A DNA stretch of 18,716 bases from an uncultured Porphyromonas sp. (GTDB taxonomy: Bacteria > Bacteroidota > Bacteroidia > Bacteroidales > Porphyromonadaceae), in assembly GCA_902490315.1 (NCBI GenBank), contig CABUDK010000024.1:1-18716 (forward strand). The letters run 5' to 3'. The position numbers and the translations under genes were made by a program. Position 1 is the first letter of the stretch. Each line of letters opens with the position of its first letter. The notes below the pieces were generated by a model. That model searched no databases. It was given only the letters and a program-made list of their open reading frames with translations, and was not told the origin of the DNA. This document shows, piece by piece, positions 1 to 7,002 of the stretch.

Positions 1-1511
1 GCCAAGAGGGCGAGCTGATACAGCGCTGGGTACTCCAACTAGCGGGCTGCACCTGTCCCGTGGAGCGTCTCTGGATCTCTTCGCTGACAGATCAGTCGAT
101 CCGCGAGGGCTTTGCCAACTTGCGTCCCAGCAAAGAGCTAGACACGCTCTACTACGCCGGTTTGGCACGTGCCATCGGCGACTGGCTCCTGGGGATCAAT
201 GGGACACGTCTCTACACCCTCACCGATCGCTATGGCAGTAGGCAGCGAGGCGTTCGCTCGGTAGGACGTGTGCAGACACCGACACTGGCGCTAGTTGTTG
301 ACAGACAGGCGGAGATCGAGAGCTTCGTCCCAGTCACCACTTACGAGATGCAGACCACTTACCGGGGGACGCTCTTTAGAGCAGACACAACACAAGAAGT
401 CGAGGTGACCTTTGCCGAGCGGCAGCAGGTCGAGGAGTTGATCGAGCGAATCGCGAAGGAGCCGCTCATCGTGCAGGCGGTCGAGCAGAAGAAGTCGACG
501 GAGTACCCGCCACGACTCTTCGACCTCACCTCCCTACAGGTGGAAGCGAATAAGAAGTTTGGCTACACGGCCGAGCAGACGCTCCGACTCATACAGTCTC
601 TCTACGAGAAGAAGGTGACCACCTACCCACGTGTCGACACCACCTTCCTACCCGAAGACCAATACCCTAAGGTAGGAGAAACACTTCAAGGCATCGCACG
701 GCATGCGGCTCTCGGGGGCTTCATCGCACCGCTACTGAGTAGTGGCAAGCCGCTGAAGAAGAGCAAGAAGGTCTTTGACAATAAGAAAATCACCGACCAC
801 CATGCGATCATCCCGACAGGACAGCTGAGCGGTGGACTCACTCCTGATGAGGAGCAGATCTACCTCCTCGTGGCACTGCGCTACATAGCCGCTTTTTACC
901 CTGATGCTAAGGTCTCGACAACCACCGTGCGTGCTACCGTCGAGGAGTATCCACTACGCGCCTCGGGCAAGACGATCCTCGTGGAGGGGTGGCGTGAAGT
1001 CCTCAAGCCAGACAGTGGCAAAGAGGGAGACGATACCGCAGAGGGAGCCAAAGACAAGGACAAAGAGCAGACACTTCCCCCCTTCAAGGAAGGCGAGTCA
1101 GGGCCTCACGAACCGACGATCCGTGAGAGCACCTCTACGCCACCACGCTACTACACCGAGGCGACGCTCCTACGTGCTATGGAGACGGCTGGCAAGGGTG
1201 TCGAGGATGAGGAGCTACGTGATGCACTTAAGATGAACGGCATCGGTCGTCCCTCCACACGCGCAGCCATCATCGAGACGCTCTTCAAGCGGGGCTACAT
1301 AGTCCGTGAGGGTAAGTCGCTACGCGCCACACCAGCAGGCATACAGCTGATCGAATCGATACAAGACCCGCTGCTCAAGAGTGCTGAGCTGACAGGTCGC
1401 TGGGAGCTCAAGCTGCGACAGATCGAGAGCCGGGAGTACGATCCAGGGCAGTTTCTCAACGAACTCAAAGCGCAGGTCTCCACGCTCGTCACCGAGGTGC
1501 GTGGCTTCTAG
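1..1511 (+). CDS. topB: DNA topoisomerase III, 5'-truncated by window edge
   Basis: A type IA topoisomerase that relaxes or decatenates DNA through a transient 5'-phosphotyrosine break. The frame is open from base 3 to the left edge, reading QEGELIQRWV just inside the window, so the gene starts outside it and the GTG at 60 is internal. About 502 residues remain; the N-terminal Toprim metal-binding part is off the edge. Visible signatures are SVGRVQTPTLAL (typical of TopB), the catalytic segment TYPRVDTTFLP with the active tyrosine codon at 624-626, and the C-terminal NGIGRPSTRAAIIETL block. A charged low-complexity insert rich in K, E and D lies near 1010-1070. The protein ends soon after the topoisomerase core, with no C-terminal zinc-ribbon cysteines. 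An intrinsic terminator follows 59 bp after the stop. Family assignment is firm. Confidence 0.95.
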   Translation, partial: QEGELIQRWVLQLAGCTCPVERLWISSLTDQSIREGFANLRPSKELDTLYYAGLARAIGDWLLGINGTRLYTLTDRYGSRQRGVRSVGRVQTPTLALVVDRQAEIESFVPVTTYEMQTTYRGTLFRADTTQEVEVTFAERQQVEELIERIAKEPLIVQAVEQKKSTEYPPRLFDLTSLQVEANKKFGYTAEQTLRLIQSLYEKKVTTYPRVDTTFLPEDQYPKVGETLQGIARHAALGGFIAPLLSSGKPLKKSKKVFDNKKITDHHAIIPTGQLSGGLTPDEEQIYLLVALRYIAAFYPDAKVSTTTVRATVEEYPLRASGKTILVEGWREVLKPDSGKEGDDTAEGAKDKDKEQTLPPFKEGESGPHEPTIRESTSTPPRYYTEATLLRAMETAGKGVEDEELRDALKMNGIGRPSTRAAIIETLFKRGYIVREGKSLRATPAGIQLIESIQDPLLKSAELTGRWELKLRQIESREYDPGQFLNELKAQVSTLVTEVRGF

Positions 1512-1569
1512 CCGTCAACGGACACACAGATACCTTCCGACAAACTCCAATCATTTCGACTATTCTGAT

Positions 1570-1616
1570 TCTCCACTGAGGAAAAGAGAATTTCTTCGGT
1601 GGGGATTTTTTATTTT
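1570..1616 (+). terminator. Intrinsic terminator after topB, formed by the left end of element E1
   Basis: Bases 1570-1584 pair with 1591-1605 in a 15-bp stem with two G-T wobbles and a 6-base loop. Six T follow at 1606-1611, then A and four more T. This is a textbook rho-independent terminator for topB. It is also the left terminal arm of the palindromic element E1, so the element itself supplies the terminator. Confidence 0.85.
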
Positions 1617-1635
1617 CCACGGAGGTAGGAATAAA

Positions 1636-1698
1636 TACTTCGGAAGAATCAAATGATACTTCGGAAGAATCAAATCATAAGTCCGAAGAATTTCTGAT
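1636..1698. repeat. Three tandem 21-bp dyad repeats at the centre of E1
   Basis: Units begin at 1636, 1657 and 1678, exactly 21 bp apart. The middle unit contains GATACTTCGGAAGAATC, a 17-bp dyad of form GATxCTTCxGAAGxATC with mismatches only at the centre and one symmetric pair. The third unit has diverged (TCCGAAGAA). Twenty-one base pairs is close to two turns of B-DNA, so successive dyads face the same side of the helix. Confidence 0.85.
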
Positions 1699-1710
1699 TT
1701 CCTCGCTGAG

Positions 1711-1754
1711 AAATAAAAAATATCTACGGAGGAAATCTTACATTCCCTCCGTGG
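1711..1754 (-). terminator. Minus-strand intrinsic terminator at the right end of E1
   Basis: On the minus strand CCACGGAGG (1754-1746) pairs with CCTCCGTAG (1732-1724) in a 9-bp stem with one wobble and a 13-base loop. It is followed by ATATTTTTTATTT (complement of 1723-1711). It would stop transcription entering E1 from the right. No minus-strand gene lies nearby, so the hairpin most likely belongs to the element rather than to a gene. Confidence 0.55.
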
Positions 1755-1851
1755 AGTCTGAAATCACCTTTGACGCTAACCTTGTTCTTCGACTCAGAGA
1801 GCTTGACGTGAGCTGGGAAAGAGCTAAGCCAAACGGCAAAGAGTTTTTTAC

Positions 1852-1859
1852 TACCTTTG
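1852..1859 (+). promoter_or_regulatory. Candidate Bacteroidetes -7 box before the glycosyltransferase
   Basis: TACCTTTG matches the TAnnTTTG consensus perfectly, 77 bp before the ATG at 1937. I see no good TTTG at the expected -33 spacing. The following bases TAGCA also follow the -7 box before moxR at 17579. Confidence 0.5.
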
Positions 1860-1936
1860 TAGCACAGTGGTGTTGGGGCATCTAGTAGCGCCACCTCACC
1901 CTGCTTATTACCACTCACAGAGACCTCTACTACGCT

Positions 1937-2692
1937 ATGCACGCTAGCCTTGTCATCATACCCACCTACAACGAGAGCGAGAATGTCGCCGAGATGATTC
2001 GAGCCGTCTTGGCACTGCCCGAAGCCTTCGACCTGCTGATCCTTGATGACAATTCTCCAGACGGAACCGCTGAGATCGTACGTACGCTACAGCAAGAGAC
2101 GGACTACACAGATCGTCTACACCTCATCGTACGTCCAGGCAAGATGGGACTAGGCACCGCCTATCTCACAGGCTTCGAGTGGGCACTGGAGCATGGCTAC
2201 GATTATATCTTCGAGATGGATTGCGACTTTAGCCATCCACTCTCGGCTCTGCCGAACCTCCTACGTGCGGTCTCTGAGGAGGGCTACGATGTGGCGGTGG
2301 GCTCGCGCTACGTACGTGGGGGTGGAGTCAAGGATTGGCCTCTTAACCGCATCCTCATGAGCTATCTCGCATCGGTCTACGTGCGTCTCATCACTTGGCT
2401 ACCAGTCCGAGACACGACCGCCGGGTTCGTCTGCTACAGACGTGAGGTGCTAGAGACGATGAGACTAGACGAGGTACACTTCAAGGGCTACGCCTTCCAG
2501 ATAGAGATGAAGTACACGGCGCACTGTCTGGGCTTCAAGATCAAGGAGGTCCCCATAACCTTTGTCAATCGCAAGCTAGGCAGCTCGAAGATGAATGGTT
2601 CGATCTTTGGCGAAGCTTTCACGGGTGTCCTCAAGCTACGCTACTGGCGGCTCTTCAAGGGCTTCCCCAAGCGCCATAATCCTGCTAAATAA
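1937..2692 (+). CDS. Family 2 glycosyltransferase, polyprenol-phosphate mannose synthase-like
   Basis: The 251-residue protein is a GT-A fold glycosyltransferase of the dolichol/polyprenol-phosphate mannose synthase (DPM1) group, which moves a sugar from a nucleotide donor to a lipid-phosphate carrier at the inner face of the membrane. N-terminal VIIPTYNESENV and LLILDDNSPDGTAE form the nucleotide-binding part. GLGTAYLTGFEWAL precedes the metal-binding DCD motif (residues 95-97, in FEMDCDFSHP). GSRYVRGGGV and DTTAGFVCYRR are further family signatures. It lacks the C-terminal membrane helices of longer DPM synthases. The ATG follows a good -7 box by 77 bp. pyrC begins 1 bp after its stop, so the two are surely co-transcribed. 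The exact sugar and lipid substrates cannot be read from the sequence. Confidence 0.9.
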   Translation: MHASLVIIPTYNESENVAEMIRAVLALPEAFDLLILDDNSPDGTAEIVRTLQQETDYTDRLHLIVRPGKMGLGTAYLTGFEWALEHGYDYIFEMDCDFSHPLSALPNLLRAVSEEGYDVAVGSRYVRGGGVKDWPLNRILMSYLASVYVRLITWLPVRDTTAGFVCYRREVLETMRLDEVHFKGYAFQIEMKYTAHCLGFKIKEVPITFVNRKLGSSKMNGSIFGEAFTGVLKLRYWRLFKGFPKRHNPAK

Positions 2693-2693
2693 T

Positions 2694-4049
2694 ATGCGAC
2701 AGATCATACTCGGAGCGACCATAATCAATGAAGGTCGACAGGTCGTCGGCTCCGTATGCCTCTCCGACGAGCGCATTGAGTCTATATGTATAGGTGTCGA
2801 CAAGGTGTCTGACCTCCCTGACGAACTGGCCCAAGGAGCGGAGATCGTGGAGGCGCACGGGCTCTGGCTACTACCAGGCTGCATCGACGATCAGGTGCAC
2901 TTTAGAGAGCCTGGACTAACTCACAAGGGAGACATAGCACACGAGAGCCGTGCCGCCGTGGCCGGTGGTGTCACCTCCTATATGGACATGCCGAACGTGA
3001 AGCCTCCGACGGTCACTCTCGAGGCGCTCCTCGACAAGCGTCAACGTGCTCAGAAGACAAGCTGGGCAAACTACGCCTTTTACTTCGGCGGGACTAATGA
3101 CAATGCCCCCGAAGCGTGTGCCATAGACCCTGCCTTGATCCCTGGTTACAAGCTCTTCCTGGGAGCCTCCACGGGCAATATGCTGGTGGACAGCGAGGAG
3201 GCGCTCGACTACTTCTTCGCCCATGCGCCCAAGCTCATCGCCACGCACTGCGAGAGCGAGGAGATCATCACACGCAATAAGGAGCTTTACCGCCAGCGAT
3301 ACGACGGGCATCCACCCATCGAGACACATCCGCTGATACGCTCCCGTGAGGCGTGCTACGAGTCTTCACGCAGTGCCATAGAGCGTGCCAAGCGTCTCGG
3401 TGCTAGACTACACGTACTCCACCTATCGACAGCAGAGGAGATGGATCTCTTCTCGGCAGCTCCGCTTTCGCCCGAGAAGCGCATCACCGCAGAGGTGTGC
3501 GTCCACCACTTATGGTTTACCGATGAGGACTACAGCCGCTTAGGCAATCGCATCAAGTGGAACCCCGCCGTCAAGACGGCTCGCGATCGTGAGGCTCTGC
3601 GCCAAGCACTCGTCGAGGGTCGCATCGACGTGGTCGCTACCGATCACGCGCCTCACGCACTGGCCGACAAAGAGGGCGATGCCCTCACAGCAGCCTCTGG
3701 AGGGCCACTTGTACAGCACAGTCTCTTGATGATGCTGGAGCTGGCTCACGAGGGGCTTTGGTCGCCTGAGCTAGTCGTTGAGAAGATGGCACACGCTCCT
3801 GCACAGCTCTTTGGTGTTCGCGAGCGAGGCTATATCCGCACAGGCTACTACGCAGACCTAGTCCTCGTCGATCCTCATCAGGAGACAACGGTCACGACGG
3901 AAAGTCTCTACAGCAAGTGTGGATGGTCGCCACTGGAGGGTTACACCTTCTCGCATCGCATCGTAGCTACCTGGGTCAACGGACAGGTTGCTTATCGTGA
4001 CGGACAACTGATCAGTCGCCCGCCTGTGCATGCACTCACGTTTGCCTGA
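2694..4049 (+). CDS. pyrC: Dihydroorotase
   Basis: Dihydroorotase of the amidohydrolase family, which closes carbamoyl-aspartate to dihydroorotate in pyrimidine synthesis. I place the start at ATG 2694, 1 bp after the glycosyltransferase stop, giving 451 residues; an in-frame upstream extension overlaps that gene and adds no family sequence. Landmarks are DDQVHFREPGL (residues 65-75), the MPN segment, GYKLFLGASTGN (Lys153, possibly the carboxylated metal bridge by analogy with dihydropyrimidinases), THCESEE (His185), HLSTAEE (His243), and TDHAPH (Asp317). The usual HxH metal motif reads Gln67-Val68-His69, so the first histidine is replaced. I recall this QVHFREPG form from other Bacteroidetes dihydroorotases, so it may be a lineage feature. 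Function is likely intact. Confidence 0.92.
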   Translation: MRQIILGATIINEGRQVVGSVCLSDERIESICIGVDKVSDLPDELAQGAEIVEAHGLWLLPGCIDDQVHFREPGLTHKGDIAHESRAAVAGGVTSYMDMPNVKPPTVTLEALLDKRQRAQKTSWANYAFYFGGTNDNAPEACAIDPALIPGYKLFLGASTGNMLVDSEEALDYFFAHAPKLIATHCESEEIITRNKELYRQRYDGHPPIETHPLIRSREACYESSRSAIERAKRLGARLHVLHLSTAEEMDLFSAAPLSPEKRITAEVCVHHLWFTDEDYSRLGNRIKWNPAVKTARDREALRQALVEGRIDVVATDHAPHALADKEGDALTAASGGPLVQHSLLMMLELAHEGLWSPELVVEKMAHAPAQLFGVRERGYIRTGYYADLVLVDPHQETTVTTESLYSKCGWSPLEGYTFSHRIVATWVNGQVAYRDGQLISRPPVHALTFA

Positions 4050-4053
4050 GCCA

Positions 4054-4069
4054 GCTCTCCATAGAGAGC
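4054..4069 (+). other. Small perfect hairpin after pyrC
   Basis: GCTCTC, CATA loop, GAGAGC, starting five bases after the pyrC stop. There is no T-tract, so it is at best a weak terminator or an mRNA 3' end stabiliser. Confidence 0.3.
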
Positions 4070-4094
4070 AAATCGCTATTTGGTCGTCAAACCC

Positions 4095-4126
4095 TTTCGC
4101 TACGTGAGCGATTATTCTTATATTTG
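4095..4126 (+). promoter_or_regulatory. Promoter of the propionate operon
   Basis: TATATTTG at 4119-4126 is a perfect TAnnTTTG -7 box. TTTC at 4095-4098 sits 20 bp upstream as a 3-of-4 match to the -33 TTTG. It drives the epimerase-carboxylase genes and leaves a leader of about 90 bases. Confidence 0.6.
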
Positions 4127-4131
4127 CAGTC

Positions 4132-4183
4132 GGTGATAGTTTCTAGAGAGATTATCACCATGGGGAGGGCGCAGTCCATCCCC
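4132..4183 (+). promoter_or_regulatory. Structured 5' leader: two adjacent hairpins
   Basis: GGTGATA (4132-4138) pairs with TATCACC (4153-4159). Immediately after, GGGGAGG (4162-4168) pairs with CC-A-TCCCC (4176-4183) with one bulged A. No T-tract follows and I recognise no known riboswitch class. The stems may stabilise the mRNA or control translation of the epimerase. Confidence 0.4.
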
Positions 4184-4222
4184 CCACTAAAGTAGACACA
4201 CAAATCAAAAACAATATAGCGT

Positions 4223-4639
4223 ATGAATCTGTCACACATCGAGCATCTTGGGATAGCAGTCAAGAGCATAGAGGAGGCACTACCCTTCTTCGAGGGAGTC
4301 CTCGGACTAACCTGCTACAACATTGAGGAGGTCGCCGACCAGAAGGTGCGTACCGCATTCCTCAAGATAGGCGAAGTCAAGCTAGAGCTCCTAGAGCCTA
4401 CGAGCGATGAGAGCCCTATAGCCAAGTTTATCGAGAAGCGTGGCGAGGGTATCCACCATCTAGCACTATCATCTGACGATGTAGCACCAGCTCTCGAGGA
4501 GCTCAAGGGCAAAGGCATACGCCTCATCGACGAGAAGCCTCGCAAAGGTGCCGAAGGGCTCAACATCGCCTTCGTACACCCCAAGAGTGCACACGGCATA
4601 CTCTTAGAGATCTGCGACTGCAAGGATGTCGCTAAGTAA
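4223..4639 (+). CDS. mce: Methylmalonyl-CoA epimerase
   Basis: A 138-residue vicinal-oxygen-chelate (glyoxalase-fold) protein that interconverts (R)- and (S)-methylmalonyl-CoA, linking the B12-dependent mutase to the decarboxylase. It starts with HIEHLGIAVKSIEEAL and has paired metal-site candidates: His8 and Glu55 (LELLEP) in the first half, and His78/79 (GIHHLAL) and Glu129 (LLEIC) in the second. Length is normal for the family. It is the first gene of the propionate operon, following the promoter at 4095-4126 and a structured leader. The carboxyltransferase gene begins 33 bp after its stop. No methylmalonyl-CoA mutase gene lies in the window. Confidence 0.93.
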   Translation: MNLSHIEHLGIAVKSIEEALPFFEGVLGLTCYNIEEVADQKVRTAFLKIGEVKLELLEPTSDESPIAKFIEKRGEGIHHLALSSDDVAPALEELKGKGIRLIDEKPRKGAEGLNIAFVHPKSAHGILLEICDCKDVAK

Positions 4640-4672
4640 TATCGTCCAATCAAACAAACGCTACATAGAATA

Positions 4673-6226
4673 ATGAGTGTACAACAAGAGAAAATAAAGC
4701 AACTCCTTGCCAAGCGTGAGGAGGCTCGTCTCGGAGGAGGCGAGGAGCGCATTGAGAAGCAACACGCCAAGGGCAAGTACACAGCTCGTGAGCGTATAGC
4801 TATGCTCCTCGATGAGGGTTCCTTTGAGGAGATCGACATGTTCGTCCAGCACCGCTGCACGAACTTTGGCATGGAGAAGAAGAAGTTCCTCGGTGACGGT
4901 GTCGTCGTAGGTAGTGGTACCATCGACGGACGTCTCGTCTACGTCTTCGCTCAGGACTTCACCGTCATAGGTGGCGCTCTCGGTGAGATGCTCGCTGCCA
5001 AGATCTGCAAGGTGATGGACCTAGCTATGACTATGGGCGCTCCCTGTATCGGTCTCAACGACTCTGGTGGTGCTCGTATCCAAGAGGCTGTCAACGCACT
5101 CTGCGGCTACGGTGAGATCTTCGAGCGCAACATCCTTGCTTCGGGTGTCATTCCCCAGATCTCTGGTATCTTCGGTCCCTGCGCTGGTGGCGCTGTCTAC
5201 TCGCCCGCACTGACCGACTTCAACATTATGGTGCGCAACTCCAGCTACATGTTCCTCACAGGACCTAAGGTGGTCAAGACAGTCACTGGCGAGGACGTCA
5301 CTCAGGAGGAGCTAGGTGGTGCAGACGTACACGCATCTAAGAGTGGTGTGGCACACTTCGCCGTAGACAACGACGAGGCTGGTATCCAACTCATTCGTCA
5401 GCTGCTCTCCTTCCTGCCACAAAACAACATGGAGGAGCCACCTTTCGTTGCTTGCGACGATCCAGCAGACCGCTGCGAAGAGCTACTCAACGAGATCATC
5501 CCCGACTCGCCAAACCGTGCTTACGACATGTACGAGGTGATCGGAGCGATCGTAGACCACGGCGAGTTCCTCGAGGTGCATCGTGACTACGCACGCAACA
5601 TCATCGTCGGCTTCGCTCGCTTCAACGGGCAGAGCGTCGGTATCGTAGCCAACCAGCCGAAGGTGATGGCTGGTAGCCTCGACTGCAACTCCTCTCGCAA
5701 GGCAGCACGCTTCGTACGCTTCTGCGACTCATTCAATATCCCCATCGTCACACTCGTCGACGTACCAGGCTTCCTCCCAGGTACTGGTCAGGAGTACAAC
5801 GCTGTCATCACGCATGGAGCTAAGCTTCTCTACGCTTACGGCGAGGCTACCGTACCTAAGATCACGGTCGTCCTACGCAAGGCATACGGTGGTGCCTACA
5901 TCGTGATGGGCTCTAAGCACCTCCGTGCAGACATCAACTACGCTTGGCCATCTGCAGAGATTGCCGTCATGGGTCCGTCAGGAGCCGTCGAGGTAGTCTT
6001 TGCTAAGGAGGTCAAGGCGAGCGATGATCCCGCTAAGACAGCTCTGGAGAAAGAGCAAGAGTATCGTGATGCTTTTGCCAATCCATACAATGCTGCTTCC
6101 TATGGTTACATCGACGATGTCATCGAGCCAAGGAACACCCGCTTCCGCATCATCCGTGCGCTACAACAGCTACGCACAAAGCGTCAGACGCTCCCCGCTA
6201 AGAAGCATGACAACGTACCTCTCTAA
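4673..6226 (+). CDS. mmdA: Methylmalonyl-CoA decarboxylase alpha subunit / biotin-dependent carboxyltransferase
   Basis: The 517-residue acyl-CoA carboxyltransferase moves CO2 between methylmalonyl-CoA (giving propionyl-CoA) and carrier-bound biotin. The N-terminal half holds GDGVVVGSGTIDGR and the oxyanion-hole turn SGGAR (residues 131-135). The C-terminal half holds the second one, GGAY (406-409), followed by MGSKHLRAD and WPSAEIAVMGP. These are hallmarks of the PccB/MmdA family, and the length is standard. The gene sits between mce and the small delta-like gene (12 bp gap) and is in the same operon as a biotin carrier protein. That arrangement favours a decarboxylase or transcarboxylase over propionyl-CoA carboxylase, since no biotin carboxylase gene is present. 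Substrate choice is inferred from the epimerase neighbour. Confidence 0.9.
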   Translation: MSVQQEKIKQLLAKREEARLGGGEERIEKQHAKGKYTARERIAMLLDEGSFEEIDMFVQHRCTNFGMEKKKFLGDGVVVGSGTIDGRLVYVFAQDFTVIGGALGEMLAAKICKVMDLAMTMGAPCIGLNDSGGARIQEAVNALCGYGEIFERNILASGVIPQISGIFGPCAGGAVYSPALTDFNIMVRNSSYMFLTGPKVVKTVTGEDVTQEELGGADVHASKSGVAHFAVDNDEAGIQLIRQLLSFLPQNNMEEPPFVACDDPADRCEELLNEIIPDSPNRAYDMYEVIGAIVDHGEFLEVHRDYARNIIVGFARFNGQSVGIVANQPKVMAGSLDCNSSRKAARFVRFCDSFNIPIVTLVDVPGFLPGTGQEYNAVITHGAKLLYAYGEATVPKITVVLRKAYGGAYIVMGSKHLRADINYAWPSAEIAVMGPSGAVEVVFAKEVKASDDPAKTALEKEQEYRDAFANPYNAASYGYIDDVIEPRNTRFRIIRALQQLRTKRQTLPAKKHDNVPL

Positions 6227-6238
6227 CCCCTCCTTCCG

Positions 6239-6472
6239 ATGGCTACCAAAAAGATAGAAAAGGGTAAGAAGGCACCCGCCAAGAGAGCCAAAAAGGCCGC
6301 TACAGCACCCTCTCCCGAAGAGGTTGCTATAGCACTCGCCTTAGCGCAGGCTCTAGGCACTCCTCACGATGAGGAGTCCTACCAGCTCACGATACGACGC
6401 AAGGAGTTTGACCCCTGGTCGTTCAAGCTACAGAACATGCGTGTCACACCACAGAAGCAGTATTACATCTAA
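6239..6472 (+). CDS. Small delta-like (OadG/MmdD-like) decarboxylase subunit, no membrane helix
   Basis: A 77-residue protein with a Lys/Ala-rich N-terminus (KKAPAKRAKKAA), a short helix SPEEVAIALALAQALG and a C-terminal tail RRKEFDPWSFKLQNMR. From memory, the pattern of an Ala-rich 'PELVAAIAAA'-type helix followed by a 'PW' tail resembles the C-terminal part of OadG/GcdD/MmdD delta subunits, which tether the carboxyltransferase to the membrane beta subunit. Unlike those, it has no N-terminal transmembrane segment. Position between the alpha subunit and the biotin carrier fits a linker role. The assignment rests on position and weak pattern only. The basic N-terminus could instead contact nucleic acid or a partner. 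Confidence 0.6.
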   Translation: MATKKIEKGKKAPAKRAKKAATAPSPEEVAIALALAQALGTPHDEESYQLTIRRKEFDPWSFKLQNMRVTPQKQYYI

Positions 6473-6488
6473 TCCTAAACGGCAGTAC

Positions 6489-6518
6489 CTTAGCAGGCCA
6501 GCACGTTAGCTTGCTAAG
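6489..6518 (+). other. Intercistronic hairpin before the biotin carrier gene
   Basis: CTTAGCA (6489-6495) pairs perfectly with TGCTAAG (6512-6518). There is no T-tract. It lies inside the operon and may set the relative amounts of the flanking subunits. Confidence 0.35.
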
Positions 6519-6537
6519 CACCCATATCAAACCCCTT

Positions 6538-6975
6538 ATGAAAGAATATAAGTATAAGATCGATGGCAAAGAGTACGCCGTCAAGATTGACAAGATCGAG
6601 GGTGACCAAGCTCAGCTAGAGGTCAACGGCACCCCATACAGCGTCGAGATCATACAGGAGAAGAAGAAGGAGACCCCGAAAGTCTCCAAGCCGACTCCTG
6701 CAGCAACACCCGCTGCCACAGCAGCGCCCGCACCCGCTGCAGCTCCAGCCGCCACAGGCAATGGCAAGGCAGTCAAGGCTCCCCTACCTGGCGTCATCAT
6801 ATCAGTAGACGTACAGGTTGGTCAGCAAGTCAAGCGCGGTCAGCAAGTCGCTGTACTCGAAGCTATGAAGATGGAGAACGGCATCAACGCTGAGTGCGAC
6901 GGCACCATCACAGAGATCAAAGTCAAGGCTGGAGACTCTATCCTAGAGGGTACAGACATCGTTATCATCGGATAG
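6538..6975 (+). CDS. Biotin carboxyl carrier protein (methylmalonyl-CoA decarboxylase gamma)
   Basis: The carrier moves carboxyl groups on biotin between the carboxyltransferase and its partner. I use ATG 6538 (145 residues, MKEYKYKIDG); an in-frame TTG at 6511 would add nine unrelated residues and sits inside a hairpin. The order is an N-terminal beta domain (1-40), a flexible Ala/Pro linker (about 48-75), and a biotinyl domain (about 78-145) with the EAMKMEN motif. The biotinylated lysine is Lys111 (codon 6868-6870). Sequence and context match carrier subunits of Bacteroidetes methylmalonyl-CoA decarboxylase. It is the last gene of the operon: a long terminator-like hairpin follows, and the expected membrane beta subunit gene does not. 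Confidence 0.92.
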   Translation: MKEYKYKIDGKEYAVKIDKIEGDQAQLEVNGTPYSVEIIQEKKKETPKVSKPTPAATPAATAAPAPAAAPAATGNGKAVKAPLPGVIISVDVQVGQQVKRGQQVAVLEAMKMENGINAECDGTITEIKVKAGDSILEGTDIVIIG

Positions 6976-7002
6976 ACAGGACAGTCTGACAACCGACTAT
7001 AG

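Larger units (their letters stand above)
1564..1761. repeat. Element E1: about 190-bp imperfect palindrome with central dyad array
   Basis: The left half (from CTCCAC at 1571) and the reverse complement of the right half (ending GTGGAG at 1751-1756) align along nearly their whole length with small gaps. Matching blocks include CTCCAC/GTGGAG at the tips, ATTTTTTATTT (1605-1615) with AAATAAAAAAT (1711-1721), and CCACGGAGG (1617-1625) with CCTCCGTGG (1746-1754). The symmetry centre is at about 1663, the middle of the second of three 21-bp repeats. TCTGA occurs outside both tips (1564-1568 and 1757-1761), a possible target-site duplication, though two extra bases separate the left copy from the tip. 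Part of the element recurs at 10966-11134 (E2). No protein is credible here. It could be a MITE-like mobile repeat, a protein-binding site or both. Confidence 0.75.

Noticed and set aside
60..62. GTG at 60 as the true topB start
   Set aside because: The frame continues open to the left edge with conserved TopB sequence (EGELIQRWV), so this codon is internal.
1724..1942. 72-residue minus-strand frame between topB and the glycosyltransferase
   Set aside because: It overlaps the E1 palindrome and a promoter box, has no recognisable domain, and no minus-strand promoter or neighbouring gene supports it.
2595..2693. Longer dihydroorotase start upstream of 2694
   Set aside because: The extension overlaps the glycosyltransferase and adds no family sequence; ATG 2694 directly after the stop fits translational coupling.
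4132..4183. Cobalamin riboswitch before the epimerase
   Set aside because: The leader is too short (about 90 bases) and lacks a recognisable B12 box.
6612..6800. 62-residue Ala/Gly-rich minus-strand frame
   Set aside because: It is the antisense of the Ala/Pro linker of the biotin carrier, a common artefact of low-complexity GC-rich codons.
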